NCBI RefSeq assembly: GCF_001659605.2
Contig: NC_035172.2
Coordinates: forward strand, 30,121,342-30,185,341
Direction: 5' to 3'
Source of the DNA: Manihot esculenta
Lineage: Eukaryota > Streptophyta > Magnoliopsida > Malpighiales > Euphorbiaceae
Length of the DNA: 64,000 bases
The position numbers and the translations under genes are program-made. Numbering within the stretch: position 1 is the stretch's first letter; every line of letters begins with the position of its first letter. Positions 11,771-21,296 of the stretch are shown here, in pieces. The notes under the pieces are model-generated. The model made no database searches, was not told the DNA's origin, and was given only the letters and a program-made list of their open reading frames with translations.

Positions 11771-12941
11771 TAAGGGCAAATAGCCCAAAAGATGACAAAG
11801 TAAAAGCGTTCGGATAACAAGTCAGGGCTAAAGAGCCTGAAAGGATAAAAATCTAAACAGTTCGGACGAAGACTCACGCTGAAAGCCCATAAGAGAACAT
11901 AGAGCAAAAGTGCTTGGACTATGGTCCAGGATTAGAAGAGCCTGAAACGAGATAAAAGCAAGAAGAGCTTGAATAGAAAAATCATGGATAGGAGCACGAA
12001 GTATGCAAAAAAGCAGAAATGCTCACATTCGGACTAAGAGCGAAAAAGCTCGGAAGCGTACTCAGGGCTGAGTACCTAGAAGACGCAAAAGAGCAAAAGA
12101 CTCAAAGAAAGGAGTCAGGGTTAAGAGCCTAAAAGAGCAAAAGGATTCAGATAAAGAACGTAAAGAGCAAGGAACTTGAAATGAAAAATTAGGGCTTTGA
12201 GTTCCAAAATGCTCAAGGGCAAATAGCCCGGAGAAGCAAAAACGCTCTGAAGAAGCTTGAGGACAAATATCCCAAAAAGCGGATAAGGGCAAAAATAGCC
12301 TAGAAAGCGCTTAATGGTAAAAATATCTGGAAGTTAAGAGCCAAATAGCTCAAAAGAAAGAATTAGCGCTAAAAAACCCAAAGTCGGGCGAAAAATCAAG
12401 GCTAAAAAGCTCGAAAAAGAGCTAAAATGCTCTAAAAATAGTTAGGGCTAAAGTGTCCAGAATAATGTAGAAAACTAAAAAGCTCGGACAAATGTTTAGG
12501 GCTAGAGAGCCTAGCAAACAGCCAAACCATTCGTGAAATCAATAAGCTGAAACACTTATTAAAAGATCCAGGGCTTAAAGTCCGAAAGACGTCTTAGAGT
12601 AAAATGCTCATAAGAAGATTCAAAGGACAGACCATTAAGGTCAGGTCGGAAAGACAAGACTAGAAGGGCAGAGCATCCAAATTGAACCTTATAAAAGAAA
12701 AAACTAACGAGGTCAGACTTTCCATAAAAATGACACTAAGATCAAATCTCCCGAAGGAATGATTGCCAGATATAAAATTTACTCTCTTGGTTTGGTCTAT
12801 ATTAAGTTGACTGATTCTATTGATCGCACTTCCCTTTGAAATTTATAAGCGTCAACCAATCAAACAGGTGGTGTCAAATTAGCAGGACGGGTTCCCTTTT
12901 CCGACGGTCATAAATAACCATCGGAGAAGCAAAAAGACAAC
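11771..12941 (+). repeat. Iterated 50-60-bp low-complexity repeats of the Tat-like interior
   Basis: This is a long field of degenerate units built on GGGCTAAAGAGCC, AAAAGCTCGGA and GGGCAAATAGCCC. There is no coding capacity. The last part (about 12640-12941) is unique-looking and ends in a purine-rich tract (GGAGAAGCAAAAAGA) that probably serves as the polypurine tract. Confidence 0.65.
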
Positions 12942-13760
12942 TGTATAACGTATAAAAAATAGGACCTCCCAAGATCGTGAAATGTGTACATGTGAATCGA
13001 AAGCTTTTTCATCTGGTCAGACCGGGCAGTAAGAAGTCCGACCTATTTAGAATAAAGAATCAAACCAGCAACACTCCTAAATTTATCTAAACTTGGAACG
13101 GACAAATCGACCTCCTTAAAAGTTTGTACTATAATAAGGCTTTGAACACCGACGTGGCCAACCTCAATAACCGGAAGGAGTTCATTTCTATATAGGTCGA
13201 ACAAGCCGAGCACGACCTGATGAAGTCAGGGTAAAGATGCCGACCTCCTATGGGCTGCTCGCCTCCTTGATACAACACACGGATCATAAAGCGCGCATGT
13301 AGAGAGTGTGAACCTGCCAGTTTCGCATTTATTGTCCTATAGCCCATCATTAATGTATTGTCTAACACACATGCACAAAAGCATTCTTGTCCCATCAGAA
13401 AGGGACATGGCACCAGGGTATCAACTTTATTCAAAAGTATTTATACACCATACTAACCCTAAAAATGGATATATCCTTCTTGAAAAAGGGATCGATATCT
13501 CTCTTGCACGGTCATGCAGGAGAACTCAAAACAACTATTCTCTTCTTTTTTCTTCTCTGTTTTACTTTCCTTAACTCTATGAAGTTTCTAGATCTTACTT
13601 GAGCGTCGGAGGGTCTCCACTAGGAACTTTCTCGGCGATCCCCTAACCGTCTTCAACATCTTACAGGTCCCTTTCCTTAAAGTCAAGCATAGAGGGATCT
13701 AACAGATTGATCACAGAACGATGATCAACCCAACAAATCAGATCTCTGCCTAGGTGTTCT
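12942..13760 (+). repeat. 3' LTR of the Tat-like element, first part (interrupted)
   Basis: It is homologous to 3924-4790. It is broken at 13760/13761 by Tekay-1; the last 34 bp resume at 23593-23626 and match the end of the 5' LTR (GTCTGGAC..CTC.CC..TTATCA). Confidence 0.8.
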
Positions 13761-13935
13761 TGTAATACCCGGCTAGACTCCGGTATCGGAATTTCTACTG
13801 TCCGGTGGAATCTCAGGTGTCGGAAGCCTCTAGTAGGGTAGAAACATGTTTTCATAAAATGTTTTGATGTATTTCATGGTTTTAAGTAAAAAGGAAATGA
13901 GTTTTTGCATGAAAACAACCTTGGAGGAAAACTCA

Positions 13936-14080
13936 GGTTCGGCCACCGAACCTCAAGTTCGGCCGCCGAACATGCAGGAGTTGCGGGTGTGCCTTAGGCT
14001 CCCGAAAGCATAAGTGAGGGAAGTCCAGGTTCGGCCGCCGAACATGGCATGCATGCGGAGGCACGTTCGGCCCCCGAACG
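13936..14080 (+). promoter_or_regulatory. U3 array of GC-palindromes containing GCC-box cores
   Basis: Repeated 13-mers TTCGGCCGCCGAA and close variants lie in the 160 bp upstream of the TATA box. The motif is an almost perfect palindrome and contains GCCGCC, the core bound by ERF-type transcription factors. A promoter-enhancer role is my inference. The number of units differs between the 5' and 3' LTR of the same element. Confidence 0.5.
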
Positions 14081-14096
14081 TGGCCTGGCCAGCCAC

Positions 14097-14104
14097 TATA
14101 AAAG
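14097..14104 (+). promoter_or_regulatory. TATA box of the Tekay-1 5' LTR
   Basis: TATAAAAG is conserved with its GGCCAGCCAC..GGGTCCC context in Tekay-A (31276), solo LTR 2 (9849), the minus solo LTR (52215-52222) and the mini-element (27786). Transcription should start about 30 nt downstream. Confidence 0.75.
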
Positions 14105-14338
14105 GGTCCCTTAGCTGAAAACGAGCGAGTTTTTCTCCCCATTGTCGGCCAAGGTGAGCTCTCCGCCGTCCCTCACCAATCTTTGAGTTCTTCCTTCAGA
14201 TCTTTCAAGATTTTCAAGAGTTTTTGCTTTGTTTTGAAGATTTTCAAGTTTTGAGCAAGTTTTGGACCTTTGAGGTTCAAGGAAACTCAACCCCTCCAAT
14301 CTCCGAGTTTAGGTCGTCTCTCTCTCGATCTCCACGAG

Positions 14339-14989
14339 GTAAGAGCCGATCTTAAGCTCATTGCATGTTTTAAGTAAGTTTAAGTAGATCTATGGGGTAG
14401 AATGCATGTTTAGCTTATGGTTAGGTTTATGGGTATAATGTGTGTTCTTGAGCAATGTTGGTATGTTGATGTGTTGTAGATGGGGTTTAAGGTAGTTTGA
14501 AGCCCCTAGGAACTTGTATGTTTGAGTATGTATGTTGTAGATTAGGAGAATTGCATGTTGAATGGTTTTGGGAGGCAAAAATGCATGAGGAACCAAGTTT
14601 TTGCCATTTGGCCGAAACCAAGTTCGGCAGCCGAAGGACTTTCGGCCGCCGAACCTGCCTGGGAAGACAGCCTTTCGGCTGCCGAAGCCTGCCCCCGAAA
14701 GAGGACTTTCGTCTCTGTCTGGGAGTTTCGGCCGCCGAAAGTGCCGCCGAACATGCATGAGTTTCGTCTCTGTCTGGGAGTTTCGGTCGCCGAAGGTGCC
14801 GCCGAACCTGCCTGACTTTCAGCTCTGGAGGGACTTTCGGCCGCCGAACCTGCCGCCGAAAGTGCCCTGTTCAGCCTTCCTTTGCATGTTCTTCTATGAT
14901 TGTTTCATGATGTTCTAGGGGGTTTTTGGGGAGTAGTTTAGAGTTATGTTCTTATATATTTGGTCCCTCATTTAAGTCCACCTGTGTAG
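14339..14989 (+). other. Putative leader intron 1 of Tekay-1 (GT-AG, 651 nt)
   Basis: The donor is CGAG|GTAAGA (GT at 14339-14340) and the acceptor CCTGTGTAG| (AG at 14988-14989). The same pair recurs in solo LTR 2 (10088-10708), Tekay-B (41248-40657, minus) and the minus solo LTR (51992-51277). Both LTRs of Tekay-A lack exactly this segment. Splicing is inferred from sequence only. Confidence 0.65.
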
Positions 14990-15277
14990 ATTCGGACCCG
15001 AGGAACCGAGGACCCCAGCAGTGAGTCAGTTGCCCCAGTGTCTGGTCAGAGCTATCCGGAGGTGAGTAGAATAAATCTTTACGTTTTAAAGCAAATCAAT
15101 TGTAAAGTTTTGAGCATGTTCATGCATCATGAATGCCATGTGATGATTTAGGTTGTTTGCATTAGAATTCACGAATATGTTGCATTGCATATTTAATGTT
15201 GATGTGGATGAATGTTGGATGATCCATAGCCCTCGATCTATGATGTGACGATGTGATATGTACGGTATGGAATGTAA

Positions 15278-15350
15278 GACCAGTGTGACCCATTCTACGT
15301 TCGCTGACACTATGTAAGGGAAAGACCAGGACCCATTCTACGTTCTGGCA
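15278..15350 (+). repeat. Tandem hairpin units in U5 (two copies)
   Basis: Each unit is GACCAG..CCCATTCTACG..CTGGCAC, with stem CCAG/CTGG around a CATTCTACG loop. There are three units in the 3' LTR (22815-22955). Corresponding arrays lie at 10983-11124 (solo LTR 2), 31798-31950 and 48359-48510 (Tekay-A), and 32818-33000 and 40210-40398 (Tekay-B, reverse strand). Confidence 0.6.
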
Positions 15351-15992
15351 CAGTTGGACTATGTAGAGGGCTATTGGTGACAAGTTCATCCTTGATGTGA
15401 TTAGATGTGATGTGATGCATTTCATGTTATCATATGTTTTGAATGTTTTATTATTCTGCTCACTGGGCTCTAGTAGCTCACCCCTTTCCCAAATTCCCCA
15501 GGTTTGCAGGTACAGGGTAGACCAGGAGGTCCGCAAGAGTAATGAAGTCATGTGTATGTAATAGATAGTGTGGACATGATAAATGTATTAATGTTATGAA
15601 AAAGTACAGTTTTAGTCATGTAATGATATTGAGATTTTGAGATTGTGCTTGACTTTATGTATAAGGTATCCCTTTAATACATGATCTTAGATGTTTTATG
15701 ATATTTATGTAAACCAACTCAACTTATGATGTATCGCCCATTGGGGCATTGTTGAGATCCCACAGAGGGGTCATGGTTATGATTATAATTATGTTCAGTG
15801 CCTGCACAGGTTGAGTTTGGTGTATGATAGAATGTATGAAAGAAAAGTTTTAATTTTTATGTATATTCTTGATCATGTATGGGATTAAGCAGGTTTACAG
15901 GTTTTATGTCAGGCTTGCTACGGGTTCCGACGGCCTTACGCCGACCTGGATCCTAGCGCCGATAGCGGTCCATTTTTCGGGTCGTTACAGAA

Positions 15993-16005
15993 TGGTATCA
16001 GAGCC
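15993..16005 (+). promoter_or_regulatory. Primer-binding site of Tekay-1 (initiator tRNA-Met)
   Basis: TGGTATCAGAGCC starts 3 nt after the 5' LTR. It is the classic complement of the 3' end of plant initiator tRNA-Met. Confidence 0.9.
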
Positions 16006-16259
16006 CTAGGTTCATAGGATCGGACCTAGAGTGTCGGGCTCATAGATGTTCTAGAAGGTCAAGCACAATAGGAAGATCATGTCCACTAGGATAGGATGTT
16101 GAGTCCTGTCTTGTATGATGATGTGAAATGCCATGATTATATACATGTGCATTAATGCTATGATATGAATGATATATATGTGATGCGGGTTCATGTGTTT
16201 CCACATGAACCATATGATGCTAATGTTTGTGTGATGTGTACTGTTTTTCAGAAAACAGG

Positions 16260-19200
16260 ATGAGAGGAACCCGTCGATCTGCGAGATTGACTGGAGTACC
16301 ACCTGAGGATGAGGGCACGAGCGCCCGTCCTCCTATATTGCCTAGGGCAATGTCATGTAGAGCAAACAGAGAAAGAGTGTCAAGGGACCCTAGAAGGTCT
16401 TTTGATTCTAGCAGAAGGGGGACAAATAGAGGAGGAAGTTCTTCAGATGTGAGGGAGATTGTGGAAGAGGACCAGAGGAGGGTTGGAAATCTGGATGTCA
16501 GCATGGCGGAAGAAGGGACAGGGGAGTCACAAGGAGGCGCTCAGGCCTCGGGGTATGGTTTTCCACCCCATTATCCACCCTTCCCACAGGGTTCAGGGTA
16601 TCCGATGGGAGGCAAATCAGATTACTCCAGCTTTAACCCCTACCCTACCTACATGCCTTATCCACCTTTCTATCCACCTTACACACAGTACCCAGCTTAT
16701 CCACCCTCACCCTTCTATCCTAACCCGACAAACCCCACCTCGGGGAATGCTGTACCCCCACCTCCACCACCTACAGAACCAGCAGCCAACCTTCTAGACC
16801 TAGCTCAGCCGGTGGGAGCAAAGTAAAGATGACGGATTACCTTAAGCTGGATGCTCCCAAATACAAGTCAGGGGATGATCCCTTTGAGTACCTGAGAGTA
16901 GTGAAGACGATAACTGATGAGCTAGGGGCAGATGACAGCAGGGCCATTCAGATGGCAGGGTTCACTTTAAAGTGCAAGAAGGCACGGGAACCCGAGACTA
17001 GACGACATGACATGGGAGGAATTTGCAAATGAGTTCGCTGGATGGGCTTTTCCAGACAGTTCTAGAGAACTGAAGATGATTGAGTTTGAACAGCTGAGAC
17101 AGACAGAACACATGAGTGTAGAGGAGTTCACGGATAAATTCTTGGAGCTATTGCCTTTTTCAGGGCAAGCTCTAGATACAGATTCAAAGAAAGCCAAGAG
17201 ATATGTTATGAAGCTGCATTCTAGGTACTCCTCTTTGATTCAGTCAGTTGAGAGGGAAAGTTTCCACACTGTAGTGGATATGGCTCGAAGGATGGAGGCG
17301 AGTGCTATAGTTGAGGGGTCAGTGAAGCAGTCAATGACCCAGTCTTTAGGGGTTAAGACCCCAGGCAGAGGAGGACCAGGTCTCTCTTCTCAGAGCTCAG
17401 GTAAGAAGAGGTGGGATAACACCACCAAGAAGCCGAAGAAGAACAAGTTTTGGAGTAAGTTGAAATCCGGTCTGGGTTTTGGCGGTGGCTCGAGCTCAGG
17501 CTCAGATGGTACAGAATGCATAAGGTGTAGGAGGCCACACAAGGGAGTGTGTCGAGCTGGGACTAATACATGTTTCAGATGTGGACAGGAGGGACACATG
17601 GCTCGGGAGTGTCCTAGAGCACCTTTTATAGGCCAGCCCCAGCAGACAGCTTCTGGTAGTATGGCACAGCCAGCAGCTCCAGCCACAACTCAGGGCAGTG
17701 GCAGAGGTAGAGGGAGAGGGGCAGCCTCTTCTTCTGGTTCCCGAGGTGAAGGTCCATCAGCTCCAGCCAGGATCTTCACCATGACTCAGCAGGAGGCTAA
17801 CACATCCAACACCGTGGTGTCAGGTAATCTCGTCATTGGGTGTTCTGATGTGTATGCATTAATGGACCCGGGTGCATCTCATTCATTTATTGCTCCGAGA
17901 GCCGTTGAGAGGTTGGGTCTGATAGTCTCTGGGTTAGAGTGTCCCCTATGGGTTAGTGGACCCAAGTGTGACCCGTCAGTGGCAGAGTCAGTCTGCCAGT
18001 ACAGTCCAGTTTTTGTTGAGGGAAGATGCCTCTCCGCCGACCTTGTGGTTCTAGATTTGACAGACTTTGACGTCATTCTAGGGATGGATTGGCTATCTAA
18101 CCATGGTGCTACCTTGGACTGCAGAGACAAGGTAGTCAGGTTCAGAGATCAGAACGGGTCAGAGGTCGTCTTCAGAGGAGATAAGAGGGGTACACCTAGA
18201 GGTCTGATATCAGCTCTTCAGGCTCGTAGGTTGCTTAGGAAGGGATGTCAGGGGTATTTGGCTCATGTGAGAGAGCTAGATAGTCAGGTTAGGGAGCCAG
18301 CCTCGGTGCCAGTTGTCAGAGAATTTCAGGATATTTTTCCAGACGAGCTTCCAGGTTTACCACCTGCTAGGGAGATAGAGTTCGAGATAGAGTTGATGCC
18401 TGGAACTAGACCGATCTCTATCCCTCCATACAGGATGGCCCCAGCCGAGTTGAAGGAGTTGAGAGAGCAGTTACAAGAGTTGGTAGAAAAGGGCTTCATC
18501 CGACCGAGTACCTCACCTTGGGGTGCTCCAATCTTGTTTGTGAGGAAGAAGGATGGATCCTTCAGACTTTGTATCGACTACAGGCAGTTGAACAAAGTCA
18601 CTACCAAGAATAGGTACCCTCTGCCAAGGATTGATGATCTATTCGACCAGCTAGCCGGAGCGGGTTGTTTCTCCAAAATAGATCTGAGATCGGGGTACCA
18701 TCAGCTAAGGATAAGGGAGGAAGACGTGCCAAAGATAGCTTTCAGGACCAGATATGGGCATTATGAGTTCCTTGTGATGCCGTTCGGGTTAACCAACGCC
18801 CCTGAATAGAGTGTTTAGCCAATACCTGGATCATTTTGTTATTGTCTTCATAGATGATATCTTGGTGTATTCCAGGAACGCAGAGGAGCATGCCCATCAT
18901 CTGAGGTTGGTTCTGCAGACCTTGAGGGAACATGGCTTGTATGCCAAGTTCTCTAAGTGTGAGTTCTGGCTGAGGAGCATTTCATTCTTGGGGCATGTTG
19001 TGTCAGGAAATGGGATAGAGGTGGACCCCAAGAAGATAGAAGCTGTGGCTAACTGGCCTAGACCCACTTCAGTGACAGAGATTAGAAGTTTCTTGGGTTT
19101 GGCTGGTTACTACAGGAGGTTCGTTCAGGACTTCTCAAAGATTGCAGCTCCTCTGACCAGACTGACCAGGAAGAATCAGAAGTTTGTGTGGACCGACCAG

Positions 19201-21189
19201 TGCGAAGAGAGTTTTGAAGAGCTTAAGAAGAGATTAACATCGGCACCAGTGTTAGCTTTGCCAGCTAGCAGTGAGGACTTCACGGTCTTCTGTGATGCAT
19301 CCCGAGTGGGTTTGGGTTGTGTGTTAATGCAGAATGAAAGGGTAATTGCTTATGCTTCTAGACAGCTGAAGAAGCATGAGTTGAATTACCCCACACATGA
19401 CCTGGAGATGGCAGCAGTAATCTTTGCACTCAAGATGTGGAGGCACTACCTCTATGAGGTTAAATGTGAGATCTTCACGGATCATAAGAGCCTACAGTAC
19501 ATCCTGAGTCAAAGAGATTTGAACTTGAGGCAGAGAAGATGGGTGGAGCTGCTGAGTGACTATGATTGCAAGATTCAGTACCATTCGGGTAAGGCGAATG
19601 TTGTGGCAGATGCCTTAAGCCGGAAATCACTCGGCAGTTTATCCTACATATCGGCAGAGAGGAGGCCAGTGGTGAAAGAGTTTTACAAGCTCGTTGAGGA
19701 AGGTCTACAGTTGGAGTTGTCTGGTATAGGTGCTTTGGTAGCCCAGATGAGAGTGGCACCCGTGTTTCTGGAGCAGGTGGCTCAGAAACAGCATGAGGAC
19801 CCAGAGTTAGTGAAGATTGCCAGGACTGTTTAGTCAGGCAAAGATAGTGAGTTCAGATTCGACAGCAAAGGGATCCTCCGCTATGGGAGCAGACTATGTG
19901 TACCAGATGACATAGGGCTAAAAGGAGACATTATGAGAGAGGCTCATAATGCAAGGTACAGCGTTCACCCCGGGGCCACCAAGATATATCAAGATCTGAA
20001 GAAGGTTTATTGGTGGCCAGCTATGAAGAAAGAAGTGGCACAGTTTGTGTCAGCCTGCGAAGTGTGTCAAAGGGTGAAGCTGGAACATCAAAAGCCGGCT
20101 GGAATGCTTAACCTGCTACCTATTCCAGAGTGGAAATGGGAGAATATAGCTATGGACTTCGTAGTGGGGTTACCGGCGACGTCCAACAGATTGGACTCTA
20201 TATGGGTGATTGTAGACAGACTCACCAAATCTGCTCACTTCATCCCTGTCAGGAGTGGCTATTCTGTGGACAAGTTAGCGCAGGTGTATGTCAATGAGAT
20301 CGTCAGACTGCATGGGGTTCCTGTTTCGATAGTGTCCGATAGAGGGCCCCAGTTCACCTCCAGATTTTGGCGGAGTCTGCAGAACGCCATGGGTACCAGG
20401 TTGGATTTTAGCACTGCTTTCCATCCACAGACGGACGGACAATTAGAAAGGACCATCCAGACCATAGAGGATATGCTTAGAATGTGTGTGCTGGACTTTG
20501 GCGGTTCTTGGAGGCAGCATCTACCCTTGGTGGAGTTTGCCTACAATAACAGCCATCATGCTAGCATCGGGATGGCTCCATATGAAGCTTTATATGGAAG
20601 GAAGTGCAGATCACCTGTTTGCTGGGAAGAGGTTGGAGAAAAGGCCTTGGCAGGGCCTGAGCTAGTAGAGATTACCAGCAGGGTAGTACCCATAATCAGA
20701 GAAAGGATCAAGACTGCTGCGAGCAGGCAGAAGAGTTATGCAGATATCCGTAGAAGACAAGTAGAATTTCAGGAGGGGGATCTGGTATTGCTCAAGGTGT
20801 CTCCTATGAAAGGAGTGATTCGCTTTGGAAAGAAAGGTAAACTAGCCCCACGATACATCGGACCCTTTGAAATCTTGCAAAAGATTGGGAATGTGTCGTA
20901 CAAGCTGGATTTACCTGCTTCAATGGAAAGAATCCATTCGGTTTTCCATGTTTCAATGTTAAGGAAGTTTGTGTCAGATCCGGGCAAGGTTCTTAGTGAG
21001 CCTGATGTGGAGGTCCAAGAGGATCTCACCTATGTTGAACAACCAGTACGGATCATAGACACCCAGATCAGGAAGCTAAGGAACAAGGAAATCCCGATGG
21101 TGAAAGTCCTTTGGAACCACCACAATATGGAAGAATGCACTTGGGAGACACGGGAGTCTATGCTCCAGCAGTACCCTAATCTCTTTTAA
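16260..21189 (+). pseudogene. Tekay-1 gag-pol, broken in four places
   Basis: Gag starts at ATG 16260 ([10 protein letters not shown]). The domains in order are gag, CCHC knuckles ([14 protein letters not shown], about 17570), aspartic protease (DPGAS, about 17868), RT (FIDDILVYS, about 18850), RNase H, integrase with HHCC finger (about 19940-20080) and D,D,E core ([25 protein letters not shown]), and a chromodomain-like tail. Lesions: a frameshift in gag near 16780-16800 (stop 16824-16826); a 20-bp deletion near 16988 that removes the EWFKNYV region; a 20-bp deletion at about 18807 in RT after LTNAP, giving TAG 18807-18809; and CAG to TAG at 19831-19833 before the integrase. It cannot make a full polyprotein. 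Confidence 0.9.
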
Positions 21190-21259
21190 GGTTAAATCTC
21201 TATGTATTTATGTGCTATGTATGTATGTTATTTTGATTGCTATGCTTGTGCTAGTTGAG

Positions 21260-21296
21260 GAACATTCGGGGACGAATGTTCTTAAGGGGGGGAGAA
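21260..21296 (+). promoter_or_regulatory. Hairpin plus polypurine tract of Tekay-1
   Basis: A perfect 9-bp stem, GAACATTCG/CGAATGTTC around GGGA (21260-21281), is followed by the polypurine tract AAGGGGGGGAGAA (21284-21296) abutting the 3' LTR. The same arrangement is present in Tekay-A (47485-47521). Confidence 0.8.

Larger units (their letters stand above)
13761..15989 (+). repeat. 5' LTR of Tekay-1
   Basis: The LTR is 2229 bp, TGTAATACCC...CGTTACA. U3 (to about 14130) holds a cluster of TTCGGCCGCCGAA palindromes (13936-14080) and a TATA box. A second palindrome cluster lies at 14622-14862, inside the putative leader intron 1. Short Arg/Ala/Glu-rich ORFs on both strands (such as 14390-14758 and 14497-14918) come from this palindrome array and are not genes. 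Confidence 0.9.
15062..16251 (+). other. Putative leader intron 2 of Tekay-1 (GT-AG, 1190 nt), containing the PBS
   Basis: The donor is CCGGAG|GTGAGT (GT at 15062). The acceptor is CTGTTTTTCAG| (AG at 16250-16251), only 8 nt before the gag ATG. The matching sites in Tekay-A are 31588 and 42419-42420, and in Tekay-B 40567 and 39392 (minus). The segment between the introns, 14990-15061, is exactly 72 nt. Splicing would join the 5' leader directly to gag and remove the PBS and hairpin units. Confidence 0.62.

Noticed and set aside
13933..14918. Many overlapping ORFs of 60-145 codons on both strands of the LTRs with repeated RRPK / SAAE / FGGR peptides
   Set aside because: They are translations of the TTCGGCCGCCGAA palindrome array, which stays open in several frames. 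They differ in frame and length between LTR copies and have no protein-family features.
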